A stretch of DNA of 64,000 bases from Roseovarius sp. A-2 (GTDB lineage: Bacteria > Pseudomonadota > Alphaproteobacteria > Rhodobacterales > Rhodobacteraceae): the NCBI RefSeq assembly GCF_002072155.1, contig NZ_BDIY01000014.1:1-64000 (forward strand). The letters are read 5' to 3'. This document shows, piece by piece, positions 53,989 through 62,835 of this stretch. Every line of letters starts with the position of its first letter. Position 1 is the first letter of the stretch. Under the pieces are notes generated by a model. That model was not told the DNA's origin. It did not search any database and was given only the letters and a program-made list of their open reading frames with translations. Made by a program: the position numbers and the translations under genes.

Positions 53989-54289
53989 ACGATACTCCTC
54001 TCACTTCCAGTCCCGAACCTGATGAAGGCGGGCCAATACTCCAAAACCAGCACGCCACGCATCCCAGCAGCGTGTAATTCAAACTAGCAAATCCCGGCCG
54101 GATTACAAGAAATATCGCTAGCCGCCTGCGTGCCTTATACGAAAAACACTCAATCTAGACGGGATACCACCTTTTTGGGTGGGTCGGATCGGCACGCGCG
54201 ACAGTGCCGATTGCCCGGACAGGCGAATCGAATTGAACCTTCAACGTCCCGAGGGTAGCGTTTCGGGACAAGAACGAGGCTGGCAACTC
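53989..54289. promoter_or_regulatory. Divergent XRE/quinone-oxidoreductase control region with three inverted repeats
   Basis: No gene is seen in this 301-bp gap. Three inverted repeats lie toward the oxidoreductase: CCACC/GGTGG (54167-54182), ATCGGCAC/GTGCCGAT (54188-54211, 8-nt loop) and GTCCCGA/TCGGGAC (54246-54269, 10-nt loop). The last ends 20 bp before the start codon. They may be operators or 5' leader hairpins. No strong promoter match was found. Confidence 0.5.
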
Positions 54290-55258
54290 ATGCGCGCATA
54301 TCACATTCCCGCCACCGGTACCGCTCCGACGCTGCACAGTATCCCGCGACCGGCCCCGCAAATCGGCGAAATAGGCCTCGCCATCGCGGCCTGCGGGCTC
54401 AATTTTGCGGATCTGCTGATGATCAAGGGCGTGTATCAGGACACACCCGAGGCCCCGTTCACCCTCGGGATGGAGGTGGCGGGCACGGTCGAGGCGCTCG
54501 GTCCCGATACCCAAGGCCCGCCGCTCGGCACGCGCGTGGCGGTATTCGGCGGCCAGGGTGGCTTGGCCGAATATGGCTGTTTTCCGGCAGAGCGCGCCGT
54601 GGTCCTGCCTGATAAGATGGATTTCACCGATGCCGCCGCCTTTCAGATCGCCTATGGCACGAGCCATGTGGCCCTGAAGCACAGCGCGCGGCTGCGACCG
54701 GGCGAGACGCTTCTGGTGTTGGGGGCGGCGGGCGGCGTCGGCCTGACGGCGGTCGAGATCGGCAAGTTGATGGGCGCGCGCGTCATTGCCTGCGCCCGGG
54801 GGGGCGACAAGCTTGAGGTGGCACGCAAGGCCGGGGCGGATCACCTGATCGACGCTCAAACCGACGACATCCGCGCCATCTGCAAGGATTTGGGCGGCGT
54901 CGATGTGGTCTACGATCCGGTGGGCGGCGATTTGTTCAAGGCCGCAATGCGCGCCTGCAATCCCGAGGCACGCATATTGAGCATAGGTTTTGCCAGCGGT
55001 GAGGTGCCGCAAATCCCGGCCAATCACCTGCTGGTCAAGAACCTGAGCGTAATCGGCTTCTACTGGGGCGGCTATCTGAAATTCCGCCCCGAGGTGGTGA
55101 CCGACAGCCTGCGCACCCTCTTCACATGGTACGAGGAGGGGCGCATCAAGCCACATGTGAGCCACGTGCTGCCGCTCGAGCGCGCGGAAGAGGCGCTCGA
55201 GCTTTTGCGCAGCCGCCGCTCGACCGGCAAGGTCGTGGTCACGCCATCCGCAGGCTGA
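54290..55258 (+). CDS. NADPH:quinone oxidoreductase (zeta-crystallin-like, MDR family)
   Basis: 322 residues of the zinc-free medium-chain reductases. The N-terminal GroES-like part (CGLNFADLLMIKGVY, TLGMEVAGTV) is followed by the NADPH Rossmann motif LGAAGGVGLTAVEIGKL. Likely two-electron reduction of quinones. GAGG lies ~10 nt before the ATG. It converges with the LysR gene and overlaps its end by 20 bp. Confidence 0.9.
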   Translation: MRAYHIPATGTAPTLHSIPRPAPQIGEIGLAIAACGLNFADLLMIKGVYQDTPEAPFTLGMEVAGTVEALGPDTQGPPLGTRVAVFGGQGGLAEYGCFPAERAVVLPDKMDFTDAAAFQIAYGTSHVALKHSARLRPGETLLVLGAAGGVGLTAVEIGKLMGARVIACARGGDKLEVARKAGADHLIDAQTDDIRAICKDLGGVDVVYDPVGGDLFKAAMRACNPEARILSIGFASGEVPQIPANHLLVKNLSVIGFYWGGYLKFRPEVVTDSLRTLFTWYEEGRIKPHVSHVLPLERAEEALELLRSRRSTGKVVVTPSAG

Positions 55259-56114
55259 CCGGCGCGGGCTGCGCAAAGAAGCCCTGGCGCAGCATGTCGG
55301 ACAGCGGATCGATCAGCGCGTCGCCGCCTGCCCTTGCGTAGAGATTGATCTTCTGCACCCCGAGATCGGGCAGCGCATTGCCCGGCTCGATCGCCTCCTG
55401 ATGTGGCGGAATACTGTCTTCGAGCAGCGCACCGACGGCCAGATCCGCACTGACCAGGGCTTCTACCGCGCGATCATCCTCCGAAAGCACGGCCATCTCC
55501 CAGTCGATGCCCGCCTGCTCCAGCTTGCGCAGGACGATGGGTCGAAAGATGCAATTGGTGCAGAAGGCAAGCCGCAGCGGGCGGCGTTTCCAAGATGTGC
55601 CGCCCGGTGCCCCGGTCCAGCGCAGCGCCATTTCGGTCAGCGTCTCGCTGCCGTCGTCGACGCCCTCTTCGGTGGTCAGGATCAAATCCACCTCGCCGCG
55701 TGCGAATTCCTCGCGCAGCTTCATCGTGCTCGACGAGCGCAGATTCACATTGACCCGCGGATAGGCGGCGTTGAACTGCTTGAGCACGCGCGGCACCACC
55801 GGGTAGACGATGTCATGCGGCACGCCGAGGCGCAGCTCGCCCTCGTAGAGATCTTCGGTCAGACGCCCGATCGCCTCGTCGTTCAGCGCCAGGATGCGGC
55901 GCGCATAGCGCACCAGCTGCTCGCCCGAGGCGGTGAGCGATACCCGCCGGTTGCCGCGATCAAAGAGTGAGAGGCCCAGCATCTCCTCCAGCCGCTTGAT
56001 CTGCATCGAGACGGCGGATTGCGTGAGGTTGAGCATCGCCGCTGCCCGCGTCACGCCGCCATGATCGGTGACGGCAACAAGGGCCCGCAACGTCGTGATA
56101 TCGAGATTCCGCAT
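55239..56114 (-). CDS. LysR-family transcriptional regulator
   Basis: 291 residues with an N-terminal winged helix (LRALVAVTDHGGVTRAAAML, SQSAVSMQIKRLE-like segment TQSAVSMQIKRLEEMLG) and a substrate-binding domain (~90-285). The inducer is unknown. Its 3' end overlaps the quinone oxidoreductase by 20 bp. It is divergent from the DUF1127 gene (123-bp gap), which is a plausible target. Confidence 0.93.
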   Translation of the reverse strand: MRNLDITTLRALVAVTDHGGVTRAAAMLNLTQSAVSMQIKRLEEMLGLSLFDRGNRRVSLTASGEQLVRYARRILALNDEAIGRLTEDLYEGELRLGVPHDIVYPVVPRVLKQFNAAYPRVNVNLRSSSTMKLREEFARGEVDLILTTEEGVDDGSETLTEMALRWTGAPGGTSWKRRPLRLAFCTNCIFRPIVLRKLEQAGIDWEMAVLSEDDRAVEALVSADLAVGALLEDSIPPHQEAIEPGNALPDLGVQKINLYARAGGDALIDPLSDMLRQGFFAQPAPVSLRMA

Positions 56115-56237
56115 TCATCAATCCCCGTGATGCAACTTCTGACAAACATTCATTTTCAAAATTGAAGCAGTTGCGGCAAAAGATCAACAGAGAAAATGAA
56201 TAGTCACGAAACCATCACTAAGAGGAAAGGAAGCGCC

Positions 56238-56438
56238 ATGACCTTCCACGTTAACGTCCACGCCCAAGACCTGCCCCGCGCCTACGGACCGCGCCGCAAC
56301 ACGCTTGGCCTGATGCTTGATGTTTTCCGTCAACGGCGCGCGCTGTTGCGGTTGGATGACACCGCGCTGACCGATCTGGGTCTCACGCGGCGCGAGGCGC
56401 TGCGCGAGGCGACGCGGCCATTCTGGGACCTTCCCTGA
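56238..56438 (+). CDS. DUF1127 small protein
   Basis: 66 residues with the C-terminal DUF1127 pattern (LLRLDDTALTDLGLTRREAL). DUF1127 proteins in alphaproteobacteria influence RNA turnover and phosphate or carbon metabolism in a few cases studied. The ATG at 56238 is chosen because AGGAAAGGA lies 6 nt upstream; an ATG at 56196 has none. It is divergent from LysR. Confidence 0.85.
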   Translation: MTFHVNVHAQDLPRAYGPRRNTLGLMLDVFRQRRALLRLDDTALTDLGLTRREALREATRPFWDLP

Positions 56439-56579
56439 CGGTGAAATGCCCGGCACCGGGTGCGTGCCGGGCGAAACATGTCAAAAACTGTCGGAAAAAC
56501 TTGAAAACGGGTCCCCGCTCTCCGATATTACTGACAAAGCCTCAATACCGAGGCCGCCATTCACATATCGGAGGTATAT

Positions 56580-57359
56580 ATGGCTGAGTTCAACACGATC
56601 CGGACGGCGACGGGCACACGCACCGCCCAGATTGACGCGGGCCTGCGCGCGCATATGAACAAGGTCTACGGCACGATGTCCGTGGGCATGCTCATCACCG
56701 CGCTCGCAGCGTGGGCAATCGCGGGGCTCGCCGTAACGACCGACCCGTCGGCCGCCGCGGCACAGATGGGCAACGGCAAGATGCTCACAAGTCTGGGCGC
56801 TACGCTCTACCTGTCGCCGCTTCGCTGGGTGGTCATGCTGGCACCGCTCGCGTTCATCTTCCTCGGCTGGGGCGCACTGCTGCGCCGGGCACCGGCAGCG
56901 GGCGTGCAGCTTGGCTTCTTCGCCTTCGCGGCGCTGATCGGCATCTCGCTCAGCTCGATCTTTCTGGTCTTCACCAGCTTCTCGATCGCGCAGACCTTCA
57001 TCGTGACGGGGATCGCCTTCGCCGGTCTGTCGCTCTGGGGCTACACGACCAAGAAGGACATCTCTGGCTGGGGCAGCTTCCTCATCATGGGGGTGATCGG
57101 GCTTATCGTCGCGATGATCATCAACATCTTCCTGCAATCGCCGGCGATGATGTTCGCGATCTCGGCGATCGGTGTTCTGATCTTCGCCGGTCTCACCGCG
57201 TACTACACGCAGGAGATCAAGAGCACCTACGTGGCGCACGCCGCGCAGGGCGATCAGGACTGGCTCGACAAGGCCGCCTATGACGGCGCGCTGAACCTCT
57301 ACATCAGCTTTTTGAACATGTTCCAGTTCCTGCTGATGTTCATGGGACAGCAGGAATAG
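56580..57359 (+). CDS. Bax inhibitor-1/YccA-family membrane protein
   Basis: 259 residues with about seven hydrophobic segments and the BI-1 pattern (LGFFAFAALIGISLSSIFLVF split at ~122-142, GLTAYYTQEIKS, DGALNLYISFLNMFQFLL). Bacterial members act as membrane calcium or proton leaks or protect FtsH substrates; the role here is unknown. GGAGG lies 7 nt before the ATG. A strong terminator follows. Confidence 0.92.
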   Translation: MAEFNTIRTATGTRTAQIDAGLRAHMNKVYGTMSVGMLITALAAWAIAGLAVTTDPSAAAAQMGNGKMLTSLGATLYLSPLRWVVMLAPLAFIFLGWGALLRRAPAAGVQLGFFAFAALIGISLSSIFLVFTSFSIAQTFIVTGIAFAGLSLWGYTTKKDISGWGSFLIMGVIGLIVAMIINIFLQSPAMMFAISAIGVLIFAGLTAYYTQEIKSTYVAHAAQGDQDWLDKAAYDGALNLYISFLNMFQFLLMFMGQQE

Positions 57360-57381
57360 ACAGCCGCATCACTCACGCGAC

Positions 57382-57410
57382 AGGGCCGGTCAGAACGACC
57401 GGCCCTTTTC
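57382..57410. terminator. Terminator after the Bax-inhibitor gene
   Basis: AGGGCCGGTC (57382-57391), a 5-nt loop and GACCGGCCCT (57397-57406), then TTTC. It overlaps the last codons of the convergent GNAT gene. Confidence 0.85.
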
Positions 57411-57917
57411 GTATCCGGCAACCTCTCTTTGCATGTGAACGGCCGGAAATGACAGTTCCGGCGTTAGGCCCATGACCACCTCGCCCATGGTCTCGAACCC
57501 GGTCGCCTGACAGAACGCGACGGCGTTGAGCGGGCACAGGCTGTGCAGCAGCGTGACCCCCGCTTGTCCTGCCGCCGACGCCACCCGCCGCACAAGCGCC
57601 CGCCCCAACCCCTGACGCAACCTGTCAGGCGCACATGCAAGGTGGCGCAGATGCGCGTGCCCCGCCGGGCAGGTGCGGCCAAAGGGGCTGATGTCACTCC
57701 AGCCTGCGACGGCCAGGACGCGCTCCTGGTCTTCGACGACATAGTAGCGCCCGCCGAACAAGATTTGCGGCACGGTCAGGATGAGAATGGGCAGCGCCTT
57801 GCGCAAGAGCCCCTCGGAATAGAATTGGCCGAGTTGCACGGCGTAGCTTTGCCGCAGCAACTCGGAAATGGCCGCGTGATCGGCGGGATAGACGGGGCGG
57901 ATAGTGAAATCTGACAT
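57390..57917 (-). CDS. GNAT-family N-acetyltransferase
   Basis: 175 residues of the GNAT fold with the acetyl-CoA segment DRLRQGLGRALVRRV (Q/RxxGxG/A) after HLRHLACAP and a C-terminal LCPLNAVAFCQATGFE. The substrate is unknown. The gene ends inside the terminator of the convergent Bax-inhibitor gene. Confidence 0.88.
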   Translation of the reverse strand: MSDFTIRPVYPADHAAISELLRQSYAVQLGQFYSEGLLRKALPILILTVPQILFGGRYYVVEDQERVLAVAGWSDISPFGRTCPAGHAHLRHLACAPDRLRQGLGRALVRRVASAAGQAGVTLLHSLCPLNAVAFCQATGFETMGEVVMGLTPELSFPAVHMQREVAGYEKGRSF

Positions 57918-57967
57918 CGGATCGGGCTTTGTTCTGAAATCTCGCCGCCCGCCCGAACGCCCCCAAA

Positions 57968-57998
57968 GAAAAAGGCCGCGTCCGGGAGGCGCGGCCTT
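57968..57998 (-). terminator. Terminator of rpmG
   Basis: On the minus strand AAGGCCGCG, a 9-nt loop and CGCGGCCTT (57998-57972) are followed by TTTTCTTT. It lies 25 bp beyond the rpmG stop and is a convincing intrinsic terminator. Confidence 0.88.
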
Positions 57999-58022
57999 GT
58001 CTGTCTTGTCTGGGAGGCGATC

Positions 58023-58190
58023 TTACTTGATCTTGCCTTCCTTGTACTCGACATGCTTGCGCACCACGGGATCGTATTTACGTACGGTCATTTTCTCAGT
58101 CATGGTGCGCGCATTCTTCTTGGTCACGTAGAAATGGCCCGTGCCCGCGGTCGAGTTCAGACGGATCTTGATGGTCGTCGGCTTCGCCAT
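58023..58190 (-). CDS. rpmG: Ribosomal protein L33
   Basis: 55 residues, [11 protein letters not shown] at the start, then [14 protein letters not shown] and [18 protein letters not shown], matching bacterial L33 of the zinc-free type (no CxxC pairs). AGGAG lies 6 nt upstream. It is a component of the large ribosomal subunit and stands alone with its own terminator. Confidence 0.96.
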   Translation of the reverse strand: MAKPTTIKIRLNSTAGTGHFYVTKKNARTMTEKMTVRKYDPVVRKHVEYKEGKIK

Positions 58191-58326
58191 TGGTTATCTC
58201 CTGCGCCAGGCGCAATACGCGCCTGTGAATATCTCATGAAGCCTGCCTTTTACCGACGCGCGCGCCCAAGTCAACCGCGATTGTCAGCACAGGGCCAGGA
58301 ATTCCCGTCTTTGTCGCACCGCCCCG

Positions 58327-58938
58327 TCAGTTCTGCGAAAGCTGCGTGGGTTTGCGATAGAAATGATGTACGCCTATGGTCGTCGTCCGGGGATAGACGC
58401 GTGCCCACCGGGGGTTCACGGCGCGGGTGTGGTAATGCGTGGCCCCGTCGGTCAGACGGCGCGGCGCGCCCTGCACCATGAGGCGGGCCACCTTGTTCAC
58501 CTGATCGAAGGCAACGGGATTGGCGATATGCTCTTCATACCCGTCGCACGTGTAGGTGAACTGGCACTGGAACCTGCGACCTGTGCCCTGATGGATCACG
58601 CCGCAAACGGAGTCGGGAAAGGCGGCGCTGTCGACACGATTCATGATTACCTCAGCCACCGCGAACTGGCCACGCACGCTCTCGCCGCGCGCCTCGAAAT
58701 AAAGAGCCTCGGCGAGACAGGCAGATTGCACGTTGCCACCGCCCACCTCCAGACCGGCAAGCCAGTCGCGCGAGTATTCGATGCCAATCTCGGGACGGCT
58801 CAGATAGCTTGCCATCCGGTCCCCAGAAATCGACCGCAGCGCGCGCGTTTCCTGCTCCATCAGCCGGGTCACGGGCGTGTCCGCGACAACCGGTCCTGTC
58901 ATGACCGCAAGCGCGGCGACGAGTAGCGCTCGTTTCAT
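58327..58938 (-). CDS. SleB-like cell wall hydrolase
   Basis: 203 residues with a signal peptide (~1-19) and a Hydrolase_2 (SleB) domain with the catalytic glutamate region LAEALYFEARGES, then VIMNRVDSAAFPDSVCGV and THYHTRAVNP. It should cleave peptidoglycan in the periplasm. The ATG at 58938 is supported by AGGAGA and by the signal peptide. It lies 165 bp downstream of the ppdK stop. Confidence 0.92.
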   Translation of the reverse strand: MKRALLVAALAVMTGPVVADTPVTRLMEQETRALRSISGDRMASYLSRPEIGIEYSRDWLAGLEVGGGNVQSACLAEALYFEARGESVRGQFAVAEVIMNRVDSAAFPDSVCGVIHQGTGRRFQCQFTYTCDGYEEHIANPVAFDQVNKVARLMVQGAPRRLTDGATHYHTRAVNPRWARVYPRTTTIGVHHFYRKPTQLSQN

Positions 58939-59103
58939 GTGTGTTCTCCTTGCCACCGGGGACAGCCCCTTTGTCATCCGGCGGCGTTTAGACAAATAGA
59001 AGCTATCCGTCCACCCCGAGGAGAAGCGGGAAACCGCTCATGGATCTTTTCGGCCCAAAAAGCCCTTGCGTCCGTATCTATATTGCGTGTGTCGGCGCGT
59101 CGG

Positions 59104-61644
59104 CTACCCGATCTTGTCACGCACCGTCAGCTGTGCGGCAGCAAGTCGCGCCACCGGAACCCGGAACGGCGAACAGGACACGTAGGTGAATCCCGCATCC
59201 CGGCAGAAGGCAATCGATTCGGGATTGCCGCCATGCTCGCCGCAGATCGACAGGGTCACGTCTGGATTGGCTGCGCGACCGCGCTCTGCGCCGATCTTGA
59301 GCAACTCGCCCACCCCGTCGATATCGAGCATGTGAAACGGGTCCTCGGGATAGACCCCCTGCTTGACATAGTCCGACATGAAGCGGCCTGCATCGTCGCG
59401 CGACAGGCCATAGGTCATCTGCGTGAGATCATTGGTGCCAAAGCTCAGGAACGAGACCAGATGCGCAAATTCGCCCGCGCGCAGGCAGGCGCGTGGCGTC
59501 TCTACCATGACCCCCAGACGATAGGCGAAATCGCGCCCGGTCTCGTTGCGCACGGCGGCGGCGACCGCGTCGACGCGGGTCTTGACCAGTTCGACCTCGC
59601 GCTTAGCGCTGACCAGCGGGATCATGATCTCGGGCACCACCGGCGCGCCGTCCTTGCTCGCCTCCAGTGTCGCCTCGAAGATCGCCCGCGCCTGCATGTC
59701 GTAAATCTCGGGCACGGTGATGCCGAGACGCACGCCGCGCATGCCCAGCATGGGATTGTATTCGCTCAGCGCCTCGACCCGCCGGGTCACATCCGAGAGC
59801 GGCAGATCAAGCGCCTCGGCCAGTTGCAGATGGCCTGCGCGATCGGTCGGCAGGAACTCGTGCAGCGGCGGGTCAAAGAGCCGGATGCAGACCGGCAATC
59901 CGTGCATGATCCGAAAGAGCGCGGCCAGATCCTCGCGCTGCATCGGCAAGAGGCGTTCCAGCACGGCGGCCCGGTCCTCGCTCGCATCGGCAAAGATCAT
60001 CTCGCGCATCACCGTCAGCCGGTCGGTCTCGAAGAACATGTGCTCGGTCCGGCACAGACCGATACCGCGCGCGTTGAAATTGCGCGCCGTCTCGGCATCG
60101 GCGGCGGTGTCGGCATTGGCGCGGACGGCGATGTCGCGGACATTGTCGGCCCAGCTCATGAAGGTCTGGAACGATCCGTCGCGCGCCACCTCGAGCAGCG
60201 GGGCCTCGCCAGCCAGGACGATCCCGTTGGTGCCGTCGATGGTGAGCATCTCACCGGCCTTGACGACGCGCCCGCCGGGCATGGTCAACTGCTTGCGCCG
60301 CGACTGGAAATGGATCTCGGAGGCGCCCACTACGCAAGGAAGGCCGATGCCGCGCCCGATCACCGCCGCGTGGCTGGTCATGCCGCCGCGTTCGGTCAGC
60401 ACGCCCGCCGCGGCATGCATGCCACGGATATCCTCGGGACTGGTCTCGCGCCGCACCAGGATGCAGGCCTCGCCGCGCGCCTGGGCTGCCTGCGCCTCGG
60501 CGGCGGAAAACACCACCCGGCCCGACGCCGCCCCGGGGCTTGCCGCGATGCCGCGCGCCAGCACGTCGCGCTCGGCCTCAGGATCGACCTGCCGGTGCAA
60601 AAGTTCGTTGAGCGCGCGCGGTTCGACCCGCATCAGCGCTTCCTCGTGACTGATGATACCGTCCTCGGCTAGTGCGACCGCGATGCTCACCGCCGCGCGG
60701 CCATTGCGCGCCACGCGCAGCCCGTCGAGCAGCCAGACCTTACCGTTCTCGATGGTGAACTCCGCCTGCATCTCCTCGCGCAGATTTTCACGCATCAGCG
60801 CGGCATAGGCCTTGATCTCGGCGAATGCGTCAGGGGCCAGCTCCTCTAGCGAGGGCCCGCGCGTGTCGCGTTCGAGATAGAGCGCATCCGCGCCGCGTTC
60901 GAGCGCATCGCGGCCCTGACTCTGGCTCAGGTAGCGTCCTGTGATCTGGCGCGCGCCGGTCTGACTGTTCACGAGTTGCATCACGCCCGAGCCGCATTCC
61001 CCCTCGCCAAGACCCAACGCCAGTTCCTGCACCACAAGGCCGAGGCCTGCATCGGCGGGCGCACCCTTGGCCTGACGCAGAAGGCGCGCGGTCGTCCCCC
61101 CCCAGGCCCGCGCCATGGAGCGCAGCACCTCAGACAGCTGCACCGCCGGCTCCTGCGGGAATTCCTCGTCGGTCTCGGCCTCATAGGCGCGCAGCGCCCG
61201 GGGCAGCCCGGTTACCGGGTCCTCGGGAACATCCTCGAAGATATCCGGGTCGAGCCGCGCCACATGGACCGCGTAGGATTGCACGAAGCGCAGGTAGATC
61301 TCAGCCGCCGCCCGGGTGCCGATGCGTTCCGCCAGATCCTTGAGACGCGCGTCGTTGATGCCGATGTTCAGGACCGCTCCTGGTCCGCCCCAATCGGGGT
61401 CTTCCGAGGACGGGCGCACGCAGAGCAGCGGCACCTCGCCAAAGGGTTCCAGCAGCGCCGCCATGTCGGGCAACTCGCCCGCCGCGATGCGATGTACCGC
61501 CTGAAACGACAGCGCGATGGTGCGCGGTACCGGCAGGTCGAGCCGCACCAGCCGTTGCAGGCATTTTGCACGCCCCCCGTGGGTATTGGCATTCACCGGA
61601 GAGGTGGGGGTGATGAGCGTGATATGCGGGTCGTCTTGCTGCAC
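59104..61644 (-). CDS. ppdK: Pyruvate phosphate dikinase-like PEP-utilising enzyme
   Basis: 846 residues. An N-terminal ATP-grasp part (HGGRAKCLQRL, LCVRPSSEDPDWGGPGAVLNIG split over ~75-100) precedes a phospho-histidine domain with GGMTSHAAVIGRGIGLPCVVG (His ~425) and a PEP-binding TIM barrel ending in SICGEHGGNPESI and YVSCSPFRVPVARLAAAQ, the catalytic cysteine region. It interconverts pyruvate and PEP. The first ~60 residues are shorter and different from classical PPDK. The GTG at 61644 has GGAAAGG 7 nt upstream; the longer frame crosses three tandem repeats and is rejected. Confidence 0.88.
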   Translation of the reverse strand: MQQDDPHITLITPTSPVNANTHGGRAKCLQRLVRLDLPVPRTIALSFQAVHRIAAGELPDMAALLEPFGEVPLLCVRPSSEDPDWGGPGAVLNIGINDARLKDLAERIGTRAAAEIYLRFVQSYAVHVARLDPDIFEDVPEDPVTGLPRALRAYEAETDEEFPQEPAVQLSEVLRSMARAWGGTTARLLRQAKGAPADAGLGLVVQELALGLGEGECGSGVMQLVNSQTGARQITGRYLSQSQGRDALERGADALYLERDTRGPSLEELAPDAFAEIKAYAALMRENLREEMQAEFTIENGKVWLLDGLRVARNGRAAVSIAVALAEDGIISHEEALMRVEPRALNELLHRQVDPEAERDVLARGIAASPGAASGRVVFSAAEAQAAQARGEACILVRRETSPEDIRGMHAAAGVLTERGGMTSHAAVIGRGIGLPCVVGASEIHFQSRRKQLTMPGGRVVKAGEMLTIDGTNGIVLAGEAPLLEVARDGSFQTFMSWADNVRDIAVRANADTAADAETARNFNARGIGLCRTEHMFFETDRLTVMREMIFADASEDRAAVLERLLPMQREDLAALFRIMHGLPVCIRLFDPPLHEFLPTDRAGHLQLAEALDLPLSDVTRRVEALSEYNPMLGMRGVRLGITVPEIYDMQARAIFEATLEASKDGAPVVPEIMIPLVSAKREVELVKTRVDAVAAAVRNETGRDFAYRLGVMVETPRACLRAGEFAHLVSFLSFGTNDLTQMTYGLSRDDAGRFMSDYVKQGVYPEDPFHMLDIDGVGELLKIGAERGRAANPDVTLSICGEHGGNPESIAFCRDAGFTYVSCSPFRVPVARLAAAQLTVRDKIG

Positions 61645-61651
61645 TGCGGCA

Positions 61652-61766
61652 CCTTTCCTTTGTCCGCACCATACGCCGCACGGCGCGCAAGGCAAGGGAA
61701 AGGACGCCGCACGGCGCGCAAGGCAAGGGAAAGGACGCCGCACGGCGCGCAAGGCAAGGGAAAGGA
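61652..61766 (-). promoter_or_regulatory. ppdK leader: ribosome site and three 31-bp repeats able to pair with it
   Basis: The ribosome site GGAAAGG reads from 61658 to 61652. If transcription begins upstream of the repeats, each copy of CCTTTCC in the minus-strand repeat unit is exactly complementary to it (7 bp). Three copies could therefore compete to hide the start. The transcript start is unknown. Confidence 0.4.
61674..61766. repeat. Three perfect 31-bp tandem repeats upstream of ppdK
   Basis: Units at 61674-61704, 61705-61735 and 61736-61766 are identical. Each contains CGCCG-CA-CGGCG (a palindrome) followed by a purine-rich stretch (CAAGGCAAGGGAAAGGA). The unit length of 31 bp is about three helical turns and not a multiple of 3. 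Confidence 0.95.
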
Positions 61767-61896
61767 CTACGGATATGGGACAGGGCGAGGATGTGACGAA
61801 GGAAGGCGGATAGTTTGGCCTTCCGCGATGCGTTTCGCGCGTGATGCGGCGACGGTAACTCGAGACCAAAAGCCGCCGCATCAGACCAACACGACC

Positions 61897-62835
61897 CTAC
61901 TGTGCGAGCGCCGCATCCACGATCGGCTGCCACGTCTCCTCATTGGTGGCGCGCCACTCGCCGGCAACTTCGGCCACGGGGCGGCCGTCCTGCTCGACCG
62001 CGCGCAGCAGCGCCTCCTGCGTTTCTGTATCGAGCTGGAAATCTTCCAGCATGTACCACGCGGCGGGCCATTTGATCTTGGTGCCCTTGATCACCGTCTT
62101 CACTGCGGATAGCGAAGGTATGCCGCAATCGCCGGGCAGGTCCGGGTTCGGGCCCCAGCTTGGGGTCTCGTAACAGGCGGCCTCTGCCGTGGGCAGGGTG
62201 ACGAAGCGCAGATCCTGTGCAGCGACCGCCCAATGCGGCCGCCAGAACATAACCAGAGCGTTCTCGCCGGAGGTGCTCGCCTCGGTCAGGGTTTGCGCCA
62301 GATCGGTCTCGGTGGCGGCGGGGCGCACCTCGAAGGGCAGGCCCATGGCCTCGATGATGCTGGCGGCGGGGCCGTCCCATGCCTCGGGATAGTCGGTCAC
62401 CACCAGACCCGAGAGGGCGGCGCAATCGCGCAGCGCCTCCCAGTCGGGCAGGCCGGGGCAGGTCGCCTCCATATGCGCGGGATAGGCAAGGCCCTCGGAC
62501 AGGGTCACGCCCAGTTCGCCCATGTCCTGCAAGTCACCGTCAAGGATCATGTCGCGGTAATTGGCCGGGGCGCTGGCCTCCCAGACCTCGAGATTGACGT
62601 CGATGCGGCCCTGTTTCATGTCGCTGAACACGCGCATCTGCTCGGCCTCGACATACTCGACCGCGTAGCCCATGGCGGTGAGCACTTCACCGGCCACATG
62701 GGCGGTGATCCGTGCCCCGGTCTCGGGCAAGAGCGCCAGCTTGATCGCGGTGTCGGTATGGCCAAGCTCTGCGGCATGGCTGGCCATGGGAAGGGTCAGG
62801 CCGACAACGGCGAGGGCGTGGATTTTGGACGGCAT
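61897..62835 (-). CDS. ABC transporter substrate-binding protein, glycine-betaine type, without its transporter
   Basis: 312 residues with a signal peptide (~1-21) and the OpuAC/ProX-type fold (IKLALLPETGARITAHVAGEVL split at ~31-52, AWYMLEDFQLDTETQEALL). Tryptophans that could form a betaine cage are present (NLEVWEAS, WRPHW, PSWGPNP). No permease or ATPase gene lies nearby in the window, so it must work with a distant system. AGGAG lies 6 nt before the ATG at 62835. Confidence 0.85.
   Translation of the reverse strand: MPSKIHALAVVGLTLPMASHAAELGHTDTAIKLALLPETGARITAHVAGEVLTAMGYAVEYVEAEQMRVFSDMKQGRIDVNLEVWEASAPANYRDMILDGDLQDMGELGVTLSEGLAYPAHMEATCPGLPDWEALRDCAALSGLVVTDYPEAWDGPAASIIEAMGLPFEVRPAATETDLAQTLTEASTSGENALVMFWRPHWAVAAQDLRFVTLPTAEAACYETPSWGPNPDLPGDCGIPSLSAVKTVIKGTKIKWPAAWYMLEDFQLDTETQEALLRAVEQDGRPVAEVAGEWRATNEETWQPIVDAALAQ

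Noticed and set aside
58939-60672. 577-codon open frame on the plus strand
   Set aside because: It is antisense to the PPDK-like gene and lacks motifs or a ribosome site.
61674-61766. Tandem repeats as a CRISPR array
   Set aside because: The 31-bp units follow each other directly with no spacers, and no cas gene is present.
61645-61881. N-terminal extension of the PPDK-like protein through the repeats
   Set aside because: The 31-bp units are translated in three different frames, giving unrelated peptides. A GTG with a good ribosome site gives the usual family start.
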